DNA of 64,000 bases, from the NCBI RefSeq assembly GCF_019711595.1, contig NZ_JAIGNR010000001.1:620001-684000 (forward strand). The letters are read 5' to 3'. Shown here in pieces: positions 18,683 through 27,866 of this stretch. The translations under genes were made by a program, and so were the position numbers. Position 1 is the stretch's first letter. Every line of letters begins with the position of its first letter. The notes beneath the pieces are model-generated. The model saw only the letters and a list, made by a program, of their open reading frames with translations, did no database searches and was not told where the DNA came from. The DNA is from Qipengyuania sphaerica. Lineage in GTDB: Bacteria > Pseudomonadota > Alphaproteobacteria > Sphingomonadales > Sphingomonadaceae.

Positions 18683-19699
18683 ATGACACAAATTCCCGTA
18701 CGCGAGCAGACGCTCGACCTCATCGGCAACACCCCGCTTGTCCGCCTCGAAGGGCCGAGCGAGGAAGCCGGCTGCGATATTTATGGCAAATGCGAATTCG
18801 CCAATCCCGGCGCTTCGGTGAAGGACCGCGCCGCGCTCTACATCATCCGCGATGCGGAAAAACGCGGGGTGCTGAAACCGGGTGGTACCGTGGTCGAGGG
18901 CACCGCCGGCAACACCGGTATCGGCATCGCGCTGGTGGCCAATGCGCTTGGCTACAAGACGATCATCGTGATGCCCGACAACCAGTCGAAGGAAAAGATG
19001 CAGACCATCCGTGCTTTGGGCGCGGAGCTGGTCACCGTCCCTCCGACCAAATATGCCGACTGCAACCACTTCCAGCACGTCTCGCGGCGCATGGCGGAGG
19101 AAACCGAAAACGCCATCTGGGCGGGGCAGTTCGACAATACCGCCAACCGCAAGGCGCATATCGAAGGCACGGCGAAGGAACTGTGGGAACAACTCGATGG
19201 CAGGATCGACGGATTCACCTGCGCGGCTGGCACGGGCGGCACGATTGCCGGCGTGGGCATGGGCCTCAAGGAATTCGACGAGAATGTCGTGATTGCGCTG
19301 ACCGACCCGCACGGCGCAGCGCTCTATAACTACTTCGCTAATGGCGAATTGAAGGGCGAAGGCTCCTCGGTCGCCGAGGGCATCGGCCAGGGCCGCATCA
19401 CCGGCAATCTCGAAGGCGCGCCGATCGACACCCAGTTCCGCATATCGGACGAGGAAGGCCTCAAATGGGTTTCCCGCCTGCTGCGCGAGGAAGGCCTGTG
19501 TCTTGGCCTGTCCAGCGGCATCAATGTCGCTGGCGCGATCGAACTGGGCAAGAAGCTGGTCGCTGAAGGGCGCGAAAACCCGCGTGTGGCGACGATCCTG
19601 TGCGATACCGGATTTCGCTACCTCTCGACGCTTTACGATGCCGACTGGCTGCGCTCTAAAGACCTGCCGGTCTTCGACTGGCTCGCCACAAGCGATTGA
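18683..19699 (+). CDS. cysK: Cysteine synthase
   Basis: 338 residues from the ATG at 18683 (MTQIPVREQTLDLIGNTPLVRLEG). It is a PLP fold-type II enzyme: the PLP Lys is in GASVKDRAA, the substrate loop is EGTAGNTG, and the phosphate-binding segment is CAAGTGGTIAG. It replaces the acetyl group of O-acetylserine with sulfide to make cysteine. The sequence sits among the longer cysteine synthase A forms of Sphingomonadales. A cystathionine beta-synthase-like activity cannot be excluded from sequence. The small membrane protein gene follows after 14 bases. Confidence 0.92.
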   Translation: MTQIPVREQTLDLIGNTPLVRLEGPSEEAGCDIYGKCEFANPGASVKDRAALYIIRDAEKRGVLKPGGTVVEGTAGNTGIGIALVANALGYKTIIVMPDNQSKEKMQTIRALGAELVTVPPTKYADCNHFQHVSRRMAEETENAIWAGQFDNTANRKAHIEGTAKELWEQLDGRIDGFTCAAGTGGTIAGVGMGLKEFDENVVIALTDPHGAALYNYFANGELKGEGSSVAEGIGQGRITGNLEGAPIDTQFRISDEEGLKWVSRLLREEGLCLGLSSGINVAGAIELGKKLVAEGRENPRVATILCDTGFRYLSTLYDADWLRSKDLPVFDWLATSD

Positions 19700-19713
19700 C
19701 GCGGGCGGCCTGA

Positions 19714-20097
19714 ATGCCCAAGATTCCCGGCATGCCGCGAACTTTCGACCTGACCCGCAGCGCGCCGGGCGCACCTGAGCTTACCGATGTTCCACTCGCC
19801 GGGTCGCGCGCGCAATCGATGCAGCGCCTGCAGATCGGTATCGGCGGCGTGGTGCTGATGGTGCTGCTGGTCGGGCTTGCCAGCTTGATCCAGGACCGCA
19901 CACGCGAGGTCGATGCCGCGTCGGTTCCGGCGGCGGCAGCAACGACCGAGCCGACCGCAGCACCCACGCAGCAGGATCCGCTGGTCGATGCCGGTGTGGT
20001 GCCCGACCTGCCCGCACAGCCAACTCCGACCACGGCGCAATCGCCCGCGGTCGTTCCGGAACAGGGCGTGCCCGATGATCTTCAGCGCGAGCCGTAA
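19714..20097 (+). CDS. Single-pass membrane protein, Pro/Ala/Thr-rich tail
   Basis: 127 residues, unrecognised. One membrane helix at about residues 41-60 (IGIGGVVLMVLLVGLASLIQ) divides a 40-residue N-terminal part from a 65-residue low-complexity tail rich in Pro, Ala, Thr and Gln. The orientation is probably cytoplasm-in for the N-terminus. The gene overlaps the start of the GldG-like lipoprotein gene by 23 bases, so the two are probably made together. The start could also be ATG 19732. Confidence 0.6.
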   Translation: MPKIPGMPRTFDLTRSAPGAPELTDVPLAGSRAQSMQRLQIGIGGVVLMVLLVGLASLIQDRTREVDAASVPAAAATTEPTAAPTQQDPLVDAGVVPDLPAQPTPTTAQSPAVVPEQGVPDDLQREP

Positions 20098-20851
20098 TAT
20101 CCTTGCGGCCATAGCGCTGGTCCTGCTTTCCGCTTGCGGGGGCAGTGCTGCCGAAGACCAGGCCGCCCGGAGCGAGGTGAGCGAGACCAAGCCGAAGCTG
20201 GGCCTTTTCACCACTCTCCCGATCTATTGGGGGGAGGGGGATTTCGGCGCCATTCTCGATGGCACGAGCAAGCCGGACTGGGTGCGAACAGAGCTGGAGA
20301 GCAGGTTTGAACTCGTTCCGCTCGATACACTCGAAGCCGATGCGCTGGAGGGTCTCGACCGGGTTCTGCTTGCCCAGCCAAGGCCACTTGCCCCGTCAGA
20401 GAATGTGGCTTTCGATGCATTCCTTGCCGGAGGAGGCAGGGCGGTAATCATGGCGGACCCCATGCTGACCCGTCATTCGGGTTACCGCATAGGTGACAAG
20501 CGCAGGCCGCAGGATGTGGTGCTGCTCTCGCCCATATTCGATCGGCTGGGTATCGAATTGAGGTTCGACGAGGACCAAGAGGAAGGCGAGCGGGTACTTC
20601 GGCAGTCGAATGTCGACTTCCCGGTAAACCTGGCCGGCCAGTTCGTGGCCAAGGACACCGGGGAACCATCGCGTCGATGCCACGCGCTCGAGGACGGCCT
20701 GATCGCCCAATGCGTAAATGGCGAAGGCGAGGCCTATCTGTTCGCAGACGCCGCTCTCCTCGACTGGGAATGGGGTGATCCGGTCCCGGCGAAGCGCAAG
20801 CAGGCACTCTGGCGGCTGCTCGATCCGCTGCTCCCTGAACCTCAAAACTAG
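20075..20851 (+). CDS. GldG-like / DUF4350-type lipoprotein
   Basis: 258 residues from the ATG at 20075 (MIFSASRN), whose signal peptide ends in a lipobox LLSAC (Cys19). The mature part resembles the soluble domain of gliding-associated ABC components (GldG): LGLFTTLPIYWGEGDF, LDRVLLAQPRPLAPSENVAFDAFL and GGGRAVIMADPM follow the pattern of a Rossmann-like domain that lacks an enzyme motif. No ABC permease or ATPase is next to it, so whether it works with a transporter is open. Its start lies inside the preceding small membrane-protein gene, implying coupled translation. It is the last gene before the dcw leader. Confidence 0.65.
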   Translation: MIFSASRNILAAIALVLLSACGGSAAEDQAARSEVSETKPKLGLFTTLPIYWGEGDFGAILDGTSKPDWVRTELESRFELVPLDTLEADALEGLDRVLLAQPRPLAPSENVAFDAFLAGGGRAVIMADPMLTRHSGYRIGDKRRPQDVVLLSPIFDRLGIELRFDEDQEEGERVLRQSNVDFPVNLAGQFVAKDTGEPSRRCHALEDGLIAQCVNGEGEAYLFADAALLDWEWGDPVPAKRKQALWRLLDPLLPEPQN

Positions 20852-20857
20852 CCTCAC

Positions 20858-20915
20858 GGGAAATTGCGGGACTCGGCGCGGGAATTTGCGGGACTCGGCT
20901 GGAGGTCATGCGGGA
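20858..20915 (+). promoter_or_regulatory. MraZ-box-like direct repeat array
   Basis: GGGA occurs at 20858, 20868, 20880, 20890 and 20912, with a degenerate TGGA at 20900, so steps are 10-12 bases. The longer word TGCGGGAC recurs at exactly 22-base spacing (20865, 20887, 20909). E. coli MraZ binds TGGG-type repeats at 10-base steps upstream of its own gene, so these are candidate MraZ operators for autorepression of the cluster. Confidence 0.6.
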
Positions 20916-20951
20916 CAGCCGCCGATTCCCTTGGTTTTTCCGTAGGCTAAG

Positions 20952-20967
20952 TTAAGGATCTGTTAAC
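20952..20967 (+). promoter_or_regulatory. CtrA-type binding site upstream of mraZ
   Basis: The bases give TTAA, seven bases, then TTAAC, an exact match to the CtrA box of alphaproteobacteria. It lies between the two MraZ-like arrays, about 257 bases before the mraZ start. CtrA control of division genes is established in Caulobacter. Whether this site is used here is inference. Confidence 0.5.
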
Positions 20968-21024
20968 GATATGCACAGGCTTTTGCGGATAAGAATGCAA
21001 TCAAATCAATGTATTACAGATTAA

Positions 21025-21068
21025 TCCCGTAAAATCCCGCAATTTTCCCTTCCATCCCCGCGCCTCCC
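21025..21068 (-). promoter_or_regulatory. Inverted MraZ-box-like array
   Basis: TCCC occurs at 21025, 21035, 21046, 21055 and 21065, i.e. steps of 10, 11, 9 and 10 bases. On the minus strand these are GGGA half-sites, the mirror image of the upstream array. Helical phasing argues for one face of the DNA bound by a ring-shaped oligomer such as MraZ. Confidence 0.6.
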
Positions 21069-21223
21069 GCGATAATTAACTCAGACATCGGACATGCCAG
21101 TGTCTTTGCGCGCGTCGCCGAAAGCGATGCGAGCCGTGAAAGCGCATGCTTTTGCGGACGGGGGAGGTGTGTTCGGCGGAAGAGGTGAAAACGCCAACTG
21201 GGCCAAGCTGCGGGGACTGGGGA

Positions 21224-21709
21224 GTGCAATTCGGAGGGTACAGCGGACAAGCCTATTCGCCTGCAGGCGATAAGGGCCGCTTTGTGCTTCCGCCCCTGTT
21301 CCGCAAGGCCGTGAAGGAAAGCTCCGACGGCCGCGTGCTGTGCCTCATGAAGCATCCCACATGGAATTGCCTCGTCGGCTTCGGCCTGTCGCGCAAGGAA
21401 GAGCTCGAAGCCCAGCTCGACCGCGAGGAAGACCGCGCAACCGCCCTAAACCGCGATTTCGACCGCGATACCCGCGCCAGCCAGCTCTTCGGCTTCGTCG
21501 AAATGCCCTTCGACGACAGCGGGCGTTTCGTCATGCCCGAACACCTGCGCAGCCTCGGCAAGATCGAGGACGGCCTTTATTTCCAGGGCGGCGGACGCTT
21601 CTTCACCTTGTGGAACCCCGAACAGCTCGCCGAAATGGGCGATGAATGGGCCAGCGCCAAGGCCGCCTGCGACAGCCTGGTCGCCGAAGCGAAGGCGAAG
21701 GGCAAATGA
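21224..21709 (+). CDS. mraZ: Transcriptional regulator MraZ
   Basis: 161 residues from a GTG at 21224 ([20 protein letters not shown]). An upstream in-frame ATG at 21146 would add 26 residues without MraZ character. Two SpoVT/AbrB-like swapped-hairpin domains are visible, each with the GRF(V)LP/MP core: [13 protein letters not shown] and [13 protein letters not shown]. MraZ forms a ring that binds repeated GGG-type sites in its own promoter and damps dcw expression. Two such arrays lie in the leader. The C-terminal Ala/Lys-rich helix is usual in alphaproteobacteria. Its stop overlaps rsmH by 4 bases (ATGA). Confidence 0.92.
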   Translation: MQFGGYSGQAYSPAGDKGRFVLPPLFRKAVKESSDGRVLCLMKHPTWNCLVGFGLSRKEELEAQLDREEDRATALNRDFDRDTRASQLFGFVEMPFDDSGRFVMPEHLRSLGKIEDGLYFQGGGRFFTLWNPEQLAEMGDEWASAKAACDSLVAEAKAKGK

Positions 21710-22644
21710 GCGCCGCACCGCACATCCCCGTCCTCCTCGACGAGGTGATCGAAGCTCTCGACCCGCAGCCGGGCGACGTGCTGATCGACGCGACTTTCGG
21801 CGCGGGCGGTTATACGCGCGCGCTGCTGGAGCGCGGCGCCACCGTGCATGCATTCGACAGGGACCCCGACGCCATTGCTTCGGGTCGCACCTGGCGGGAG
21901 ACGGAGAGTACTCCGCCCCGCCTCATCCTTCACCCGCATCGCTTTTCCGAAATGCTCGACGTGATGCGCGCCGCCGGTGTCGAACGCGTCGACGGGGTCG
22001 TCATGGATATCGGCGTGTCCTCGATGCAGCTCGACCAGGCCGAGCGCGGCTTTGCCTTCTCCAGCGACGGCCCGCTCGACATGCGCATGAGCCAGGACGG
22101 CGAAAGCGCGGCCGATTTCCTCAACACTGCCGAGGAAAGCACCATCGCGGACGTGATCTACCAGTATGGCGAGGAGCGCCAGTCGCGCCGCGTCGCGCGG
22201 GCGATCGTCGCTGCGCGCCCGCTGGAGACGACCGGCGAACTCGCGAATGTCGTGCGCAAGGCGCTGGGCCACAAGCCGCATGACAAGAAAGACCCGGCCA
22301 CCCGCACATTCCAGGCCATCAGGATTCACGTGAACGGCGAACTCGACGAACTGTCCCAAGGGTTGCGAGCCGCCGAGCACCTGCTGCGCGAAGGGGGCCG
22401 CCTTGCCGTGGTTTCCTTCCACAGCCTCGAAGACCGGATCGTCAAGCGCTTCCTGCGCGAGGCATCCTCAACCCCGAGCGGCTCGCGTCACGTCCCCATG
22501 GCGGCGCAGGTCGATCCGGTCTTCTCCAGAGTTTCGAAGGCGATCAAGCCCGGCGCAGCCGAAATCGATCGCAACCCGCGCGCGCGTTCTTCCGTCCTGC
22601 GTCACGCGATCCGCACCAGCACGCCGGCAAGGGAGGCAGCATAA
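21706..22644 (+). CDS. rsmH: 16S rRNA (cytosine-1402-N4) methyltransferase
   Basis: 312 residues from the ATG overlapping the mraZ stop. It methylates N4 of C1402 in the ribosomal decoding centre using SAM. The N-terminal [13 protein letters not shown] and the SAM loop [14 protein letters not shown] are clear, as are [15 protein letters not shown] (the DxG(V/L)SS signature) and the C-terminal [15 protein letters not shown], all diagnostic of the MraW family. Its stop shares one base with the start of ftsL (TAATG). Confidence 0.97.
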   Translation: MSAAPHIPVLLDEVIEALDPQPGDVLIDATFGAGGYTRALLERGATVHAFDRDPDAIASGRTWRETESTPPRLILHPHRFSEMLDVMRAAGVERVDGVVMDIGVSSMQLDQAERGFAFSSDGPLDMRMSQDGESAADFLNTAEESTIADVIYQYGEERQSRRVARAIVAARPLETTGELANVVRKALGHKPHDKKDPATRTFQAIRIHVNGELDELSQGLRAAEHLLREGGRLAVVSFHSLEDRIVKRFLREASSTPSGSRHVPMAAQVDPVFSRVSKAIKPGAAEIDRNPRARSSVLRHAIRTSTPAREAA

Positions 22645-23162
22645 TGGCCAAGGTCTCACGCATCCGTCAGGTGGGCTGGCTCATGTTGCTCGGTATCTGC
22701 GTGGCCATGTTCCTCGCGCTCACTTTCCGCGTGAACGCGGTGAAGAGCGAGGTGCGCCTGCTCGAGCGCCAGATCATCGCGGCGAAAAAGTCGAAGCAGA
22801 TGCTCGAAACCGAATTCCAGACCCGCGCCAGCCAGGCCCAGCTGGCTGCGTGGAACCAGGTCGAGTTCGGCTATGACGCGCCGCGCGCCGACCAGTATGT
22901 CGAGCACGAACGCCAGCTGGCCGTACTCGGCACTCCCCGCGGCATGGATGCGCCTGAAATGATCCGCGTGGCCAAGGCCGACACCGGCCCGGTCGAGGAG
23001 GATGGTCTCTTCGGCGACTGGCTCGAGGAGGATACGCCCGAGCGCGCCACGGTTGCCGTGGCCAGGGTCGAGCAGCCCACGCGCCAGCTCGCGACCAGCC
23101 TCGCGCAGCGGCTCGCCCGGCCCGCCAACACCTCCGTCGCAATGGCAGAGGTCGGCCGGTGA
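22644..23162 (+). CDS. ftsL: FtsL-like divisome protein
   Basis: 172 residues. A short basic cytoplasmic N-terminus precedes one membrane helix (about residues 11-28), followed by a heptad-like region (VNAVKSEVRLLERQIIAAKKSKQML). This is the FtsL/DivIC topology. FtsL sequences are barely conserved; the name rests on topology, length and place between rsmH and ftsI. The C-terminal 80 residues beyond the coiled coil are longer than in E. coli FtsL. FtsL joins FtsB/FtsQ in activating FtsW-FtsI septal synthesis. Start and stop overlap both neighbours. Confidence 0.75.
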   Translation: MAKVSRIRQVGWLMLLGICVAMFLALTFRVNAVKSEVRLLERQIIAAKKSKQMLETEFQTRASQAQLAAWNQVEFGYDAPRADQYVEHERQLAVLGTPRGMDAPEMIRVAKADTGPVEEDGLFGDWLEEDTPERATVAVARVEQPTRQLATSLAQRLARPANTSVAMAEVGR

Positions 23163-24916
23163 ACGCATTCTCCGCTCTCCACGGTGGACCGGGAGCGGTT
23201 AGCATGGCGATGGCGAGCGGGCGGGTGCAACTCGTCAGCATTCGCCAGAAATCGCTCGACCTGGCGCGCTGGCGCGTCTTGTGGATTGCCCTGATCTTCG
23301 CGCTGGTCGCGGCCGCCGCCCTGATGCGCATCGCTTATCTCGGTGCCGGCGGCGAGGGTGCGCGCGCGACCTCGCTCGAAGCTGCGCTGCTGCCCGATCG
23401 GGGCGAGATCGTCGACCGTAACGGCGTGCCCCTCGCGCGCGCATTCCCTGCCTATGCCCTGTGGTTCAATCCCGATGCCTTGGGTGAGGGGGAGCAGCCG
23501 CTGATCGCCAAGCCGGTGGAGGTCGCGGCCAAGCTCAAGGCGATCTTCCCCGAAATGGACGAAAAGAAAGTCGCCGCCCAGTTGGCGAGCGGCAAGGGCG
23601 CCTATATCCGCCGCCGTCTGCTGCCCGAGGAAGCCAATCGCGTGCAGGACATTGGCGAACTCGCGCTTGAAATGCCGATGGAGAACGACCGGCATTATCC
23701 GCAAGGCCAGATGGCCGCGCATGTGCTCGGCTATGTCGCCGCTGACGGTTCGGGCCGCGTGGGCATGGAGCAGGTCTTCGACGAGCATCTTACCAGCCCG
23801 CTGACGCGCGGCACGCCGGTGGCGCTCAGCATCGACGTGCGCGTGCAGGGCGCACTCGAAGACGAACTGCGCCGCGGCATGAAACTCACCCAGGCGCAGG
23901 GCGCGGCGGGGATAGTGCTCGATGTCGATACCGGCGAAGTGCTCGCGCTTGCGTCCTTGCCCGAATTCGATCCGAACAAGATCGACGCCGAGGGCCAGAA
24001 GCTGATGTTCAACCGCGTGACCAACCAGGTCTACGAACTGGGTTCGACCTTCAAGCCGCTCACCGTCGCCGCTGCCATCGACAGCGGTACGATCCGCGAT
24101 CTTGGCCGCCAGTTCGATGCAACCCCGGTCAAGGTTGGGCGTTTCACCATTCGTGACAGTCACGAAATGGGTGCGACGCTGAACGCGGTGGAGACGCTGA
24201 TCCATTCATCGAACACCACCACCGCTCGTATCGCCGACGAAGTGGGACCGGAGCGGATGCGCCAGTACATGATGGATCTCGGCATGAACGGTCGCCCGGA
24301 AATAGAGCTTCCCGCCAAGGGTTTCCCGCTCTGGCCGGGCGAGAAATGGGCGCGGCTCACCAATATGACGGTCGGTTTCGGCCACGGTATCGCGGTCACG
24401 CCGCTGCATCTCGCCAGTGCCTATGCGGCGATGGTCAACGGCGGGGTCTATCGCCCGGCAACGCTCAAGAAACTGGGCCCCGGCGCGGCGCCCAAGGGCC
24501 GCCGCGTGTTCAAGGCCTCGACCTCGAGCCGCATGCGCCAGATGATGCGCGCGATTTCGATCTACGGCACCGGCCGTAATGCCAACGCTCCTGGCTACCG
24601 CGTCGGCGGCAAGACGGGCTCTGCCGAAAAGCCGGGCGGCAAGGGCGGCTATCGCCGCACCGCGCTGGTTTCCACTTTTGCTGCGGCCTTCCCGATGGAC
24701 CGCCCGCGCTATGTCGTGATTGCCATGCTCGACGAGCCCAAGGGTACGCTTGCCAGTTCCTACCAGCGCACCGCCGCCTGGAACGCTGCGCCCATCGTGG
24801 GCCGCCTCGTCCCGCGCATCGGCCCGCTGATCGGCGTGCGCCCCGACGACAAGCGCGACATCGACATTTCCGCCATTACCCCGCTCATTCCCGAGGCGCA
24901 AAATGAAGCTGAGTAA
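23159..24916 (+). CDS. ftsI: Septal peptidoglycan transpeptidase FtsI (PBP3)
   Basis: 585 residues from a GTG in a 4-base overlap with ftsL; an ATG at 23204 is an alternative. A single membrane helix (about 41-60) is followed by a dimerisation domain and the transpeptidase domain. Motifs are S296-T-F-K299 (acyl-enzyme Ser), S350-S-N352 and K485-T-G487. It cross-links new septal peptidoglycan with FtsW and is the target of division-specific beta-lactams. The N-terminal pedestal motif RGEIVDRNGVPLA is conserved. Its end overlaps murE by 14 bases. Confidence 0.97.
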   Translation: MNAFSALHGGPGAVSMAMASGRVQLVSIRQKSLDLARWRVLWIALIFALVAAAALMRIAYLGAGGEGARATSLEAALLPDRGEIVDRNGVPLARAFPAYALWFNPDALGEGEQPLIAKPVEVAAKLKAIFPEMDEKKVAAQLASGKGAYIRRRLLPEEANRVQDIGELALEMPMENDRHYPQGQMAAHVLGYVAADGSGRVGMEQVFDEHLTSPLTRGTPVALSIDVRVQGALEDELRRGMKLTQAQGAAGIVLDVDTGEVLALASLPEFDPNKIDAEGQKLMFNRVTNQVYELGSTFKPLTVAAAIDSGTIRDLGRQFDATPVKVGRFTIRDSHEMGATLNAVETLIHSSNTTTARIADEVGPERMRQYMMDLGMNGRPEIELPAKGFPLWPGEKWARLTNMTVGFGHGIAVTPLHLASAYAAMVNGGVYRPATLKKLGPGAAPKGRRVFKASTSSRMRQMMRAISIYGTGRNANAPGYRVGGKTGSAEKPGGKGGYRRTALVSTFAAAFPMDRPRYVVIAMLDEPKGTLASSYQRTAAWNAAPIVGRLVPRIGPLIGVRPDDKRDIDISAITPLIPEAQNEAE

Positions 24917-26381
24917 GATTTGCGCAGGCGCGGGCGTCGATTGCCCCGAGGGCGGCGACACCAATGTCACCGGTTTCGCCATCGACAACCGCAAGGTCGC
25001 GCCCGGCACCGTGTTCGGCGCATTCCAGGGCACGCAGGTCAACGGCGAAGATTTCATTCCCGCCGCGATCGAGGCTGGCGCAATCGCTGTAGTGGCGCGC
25101 AAGGAAGTCAAGGTCGACGGCGCGACCCACATCGCCACCGACACTCCGCGCAAATGCTTCGCTGAGATGGCCGCGCAGTTCTTCACTCCCGTGCCCGAGC
25201 ACATCGTCGCGGTGACCGGTACCAACGGCAAAACCAGCTGCGTCGAGATGACCCGCCAGATCTGGCGCATGTCGGGCGAACGCGCGGCGAGCATCGGCAC
25301 GCTGGGGGTCACCACACCCGATGAGAGCGTGTCGACCGGCCTCACCACGCCCGATATCGTCACCTTCCTCTCCAACATGAGCGGGCTGGCGCGCGAGGGC
25401 GTCACGCATGTCGCCTATGAGGCATCGAGCCACGGCCTTTCGCAATATCGCAACGAGGGGCTGCCGGTAATGGCGGCAGGCTTCACAAACTTCAGCCGCG
25501 ATCACCTCGATTACCACGCGGACATGGAAGACTATTTCGCCGCCAAGATGCGCCTCTTCGACGAGGTCGTGTCGGACGGGGCGACGGCGGTTATCTGGAT
25601 GGGAACGGGCGACAGCGGCTGGAACAAGCGCGTTGTCGAGCACGCGAGCAAGCGTGGTCTCAATGTCATGACCGTTGGCGAACAGGGCGAGCATATCCGC
25701 CTGACCCGCCGCGAACCGACGCAGCTCGGCCAGTCGCTAACCGTTGAGCACGAAGGGACCGAGCGCACCATCAACCTGCCGCTTATCGGTGCCTACCAGG
25801 TTTCGAACGCACTGGTCTCGGCAGGCCTTGCGCTTGCCACTGGGATCGATGCCAGCCGCGTGTGGGATGCCGTCGCGCGCCTCCAGCCGGTTCGCGGTCG
25901 CCTCGAACGCGCAGTCATCGCGCCTTCGGGTGCCCCGGTTTATATCGACTATGCCCACACGCCCGACGCGATCGAGGCCGCCATCGCTGCGCTGCGTCCG
26001 CATGTGACGGGCCGGCTCATCACCGTCTTCGGCGCGGGCGGCGACCGCGATCATGGCAAGCGCGCGCCCATGGGTGAAGCGGCCGCCAAGGCGAGCGACC
26101 TCGTCATCGTCACCGACGACAATCCGCGCGGCGAAGATCCTGCGGAAATCCGCCGCGCGGTGCTTGAAGGCGCGCCGCAAGCACGCGAAGTGGCGGGTCG
26201 TCGCGAAGCCATCCATGCGGCCATTGCCGAAGCGGGACGGGACGACATCGTCCTCGTCGCGGGCAAGGGCCACGAAACGGGTCAGATCATCGGATCGGGA
26301 GAAAACATGCGGGTCCATCCCTTCAACGACGTCGAGGTCGCACGCGAATGCGCGGCGGCCATCTCCAGAGGTGACGCATGA
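24903..26381 (+). CDS. murE: UDP-MurNAc-tripeptide synthetase MurE
   Basis: 492 residues, normal. It adds the third amino acid to UDP-MurNAc-L-Ala-D-Glu. The ATP loop is TGTNGKT at residues 105-111, the carbamylated-Lys segment is YHADMEDYFAAKMRLF, and the DNPR motif at 406-409 marks the meso-diaminopimelate-specific enzyme, as expected in a Gram-negative. GKGHETGQ closes the C-terminal domain. It overlaps ftsI by 14 bases and murF by 4 (ATGA). Confidence 0.98.
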   Translation: MKLSKICAGAGVDCPEGGDTNVTGFAIDNRKVAPGTVFGAFQGTQVNGEDFIPAAIEAGAIAVVARKEVKVDGATHIATDTPRKCFAEMAAQFFTPVPEHIVAVTGTNGKTSCVEMTRQIWRMSGERAASIGTLGVTTPDESVSTGLTTPDIVTFLSNMSGLAREGVTHVAYEASSHGLSQYRNEGLPVMAAGFTNFSRDHLDYHADMEDYFAAKMRLFDEVVSDGATAVIWMGTGDSGWNKRVVEHASKRGLNVMTVGEQGEHIRLTRREPTQLGQSLTVEHEGTERTINLPLIGAYQVSNALVSAGLALATGIDASRVWDAVARLQPVRGRLERAVIAPSGAPVYIDYAHTPDAIEAAIAALRPHVTGRLITVFGAGGDRDHGKRAPMGEAAAKASDLVIVTDDNPRGEDPAEIRRAVLEGAPQAREVAGRREAIHAAIAEAGRDDIVLVAGKGHETGQIIGSGENMRVHPFNDVEVARECAAAISRGDA

Positions 26382-27850
26382 GCGCCGCCATCCTGCGCCA
26401 TCCGGCCTATCTCGAATGGCCCGCCGACCCGCGCGACCGCCTGCCTCTAACCCTTTGGGACGCACAGAGCATTGCCGAGGCGGTCGGCGGGGAAGCGAGC
26501 TGCGACTTCCAGGTGGCAGGCGTCGAGATGGACAGCCGCGATGTCGTCAATGGCGACCTCTTCATTGCGCTGAAGGGCGAGGCGATGGACGGCCACCGCT
26601 TCCTCGACAAGGCCTTCGAAAACGGCGCGGCGGCGGCGATCGTGGATCGTCCGGTCGACTATCCGCATATCCTGGTTGCCGACACCACCGAGGCCCTGAA
26701 GGCGCTGGCCAAGGCTGCCCGCAGCCGGACCGAGGCAAGGATCATCGGCGTCACCGGTTCGGTCGGCAAGACAGGGGTGAAGGAAGCCATCTTCGCCAGT
26801 CTCGAACGCGCCAGCCGCGGCGCTGCGCACCGTTCTACGCGCAGCTACAACAATCACGTCGGCGTGCCGCTGAGCCTTGCGCGCATGCCCGCGCGCAGCC
26901 GCTTCGGCATCTTCGAGATGGGCATGAACAATGCCGGCGAAATCGAGGGGCTGACCACCCAGGTACGCCCGCATGTCGCCGTCATCACCACGATCGCGCC
27001 CGCGCATATCGAGAATCTCGGCTCGATGGAGGCCATTGCCGACGCCAAGGCGGAAATCTTCTCCGGGCTGGGGCCGGGCGGGATCGCGGTCATCCCCGCC
27101 GACAGCGAATATTTCGACAGGCTCAAGGACGCCGCAGACAAACTCGGCGCGAAAATCGTCAGCTTCGGCCGCGCGCCGCATTCCGATGTGCGCCTGCTCG
27201 ATGCGATCCCGAGCGCCAATGGCGGCAGCCTCGTGACCTGCGAATTCGGCGTGCCGGGCGTCGACGGGGGGCGCCTGTGCTACACCGTTGCCGAGCCGGG
27301 CGATCACTGGGTCATCAATTCGCTTGCCGTGATGGCGGCAGTCCGTGCAGCCGGTGGTGATATGGCCGCGGCCGGTCTCGCGCTGGCCGAGATGGGCGGT
27401 TTGAAGGGTCGCGGTGCGCGCCACGGTATCGATGCGCCGGGCGGCAAGGCGCTGCTGATCGATGAGAGCTACAACGCCAATCCCGCCAGCATGCGCGCCA
27501 CGCTGGCGCAGCTGGGCCAGACGCCGTCGAGCCGCCGCATAGCCGTGCTGGGTTCGATGAAGGAACTGGGCGACTTTGCCGACAAGTTCCACGGCCAGCT
27601 CTCGCAGCCGCTGATCAACGCCGATGTCGACTATGCGTTGCTGGTTGGCGACGAGATGCGCGCTCTTGCCCGCGAACTGGGGAAACCCGCCTTCAACTCG
27701 CTTGGCAAGCCGCTAGAGTGGGAGCATTGCTCGAATGCCGAGGAAGCCATCGCCAGGCTCGAGGAATTCGGGCTGATCGCCGGAGACGCCGTGCTGGTGA
27801 AGGGATCGAACTCGGTCGGGCTCGGCAAGCTCGTCGAACACTTTACCTAG
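26378..27850 (+). CDS. murF: UDP-MurNAc-tripeptide D-alanyl-D-alanine ligase MurF
   Basis: 490 residues, cytoplasmic. It joins D-Ala-D-Ala to UDP-MurNAc-tripeptide, completing the pentapeptide precursor. The P-loop reads [13 protein letters not shown], the variant found in many alphaproteobacterial MurF. The [27 protein letters not shown] and [11 protein letters not shown] segments are family hallmarks. Its start overlaps murE by 4 bases; 16 bases separate it from mraY, with a GGAG ribosome site in between. It uses the D-Ala-D-Ala made by Ddl, encoded later in the same cluster. Confidence 0.97.
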   Translation: MSAAILRHPAYLEWPADPRDRLPLTLWDAQSIAEAVGGEASCDFQVAGVEMDSRDVVNGDLFIALKGEAMDGHRFLDKAFENGAAAAIVDRPVDYPHILVADTTEALKALAKAARSRTEARIIGVTGSVGKTGVKEAIFASLERASRGAAHRSTRSYNNHVGVPLSLARMPARSRFGIFEMGMNNAGEIEGLTTQVRPHVAVITTIAPAHIENLGSMEAIADAKAEIFSGLGPGGIAVIPADSEYFDRLKDAADKLGAKIVSFGRAPHSDVRLLDAIPSANGGSLVTCEFGVPGVDGGRLCYTVAEPGDHWVINSLAVMAAVRAAGGDMAAAGLALAEMGGLKGRGARHGIDAPGGKALLIDESYNANPASMRATLAQLGQTPSSRRIAVLGSMKELGDFADKFHGQLSQPLINADVDYALLVGDEMRALARELGKPAFNSLGKPLEWEHCSNAEEAIARLEEFGLIAGDAVLVKGSNSVGLGKLVEHFT

Positions 27851-27866
27851 GAGCCACAGCGGCCCA

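Larger units (their letters stand above)
20852..21223 (+). promoter_or_regulatory. Leader/promoter region of the dcw cluster
   Basis: A 372-base gene-free stretch before mraZ. From left to right it holds a direct GGGA array (20858-20915), a GANTC site (20924-20928), a TTAA-N7-TTAAC box (20952-20967), a variant DnaA-like word (TGCGGATAA, 20984-20992) and an inverted TCCC array (21025-21068). About 155 bases of unstructured leader follow. I could not fix a transcription start. Confidence 0.6.

Noticed and set aside
18236-19774. Extension of the AlkA-like frame far upstream, across ferredoxin and cysK
   Set aside because: Sequence beyond the ATG at 18235 has no glycosylase character and lies antisense to clear genes.
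20858-20915. The repeat array as a CRISPR
   Set aside because: The units are about 8-13 bases with short related spacers, not 25-40-base repeats with unique spacers, and no cas gene is present.
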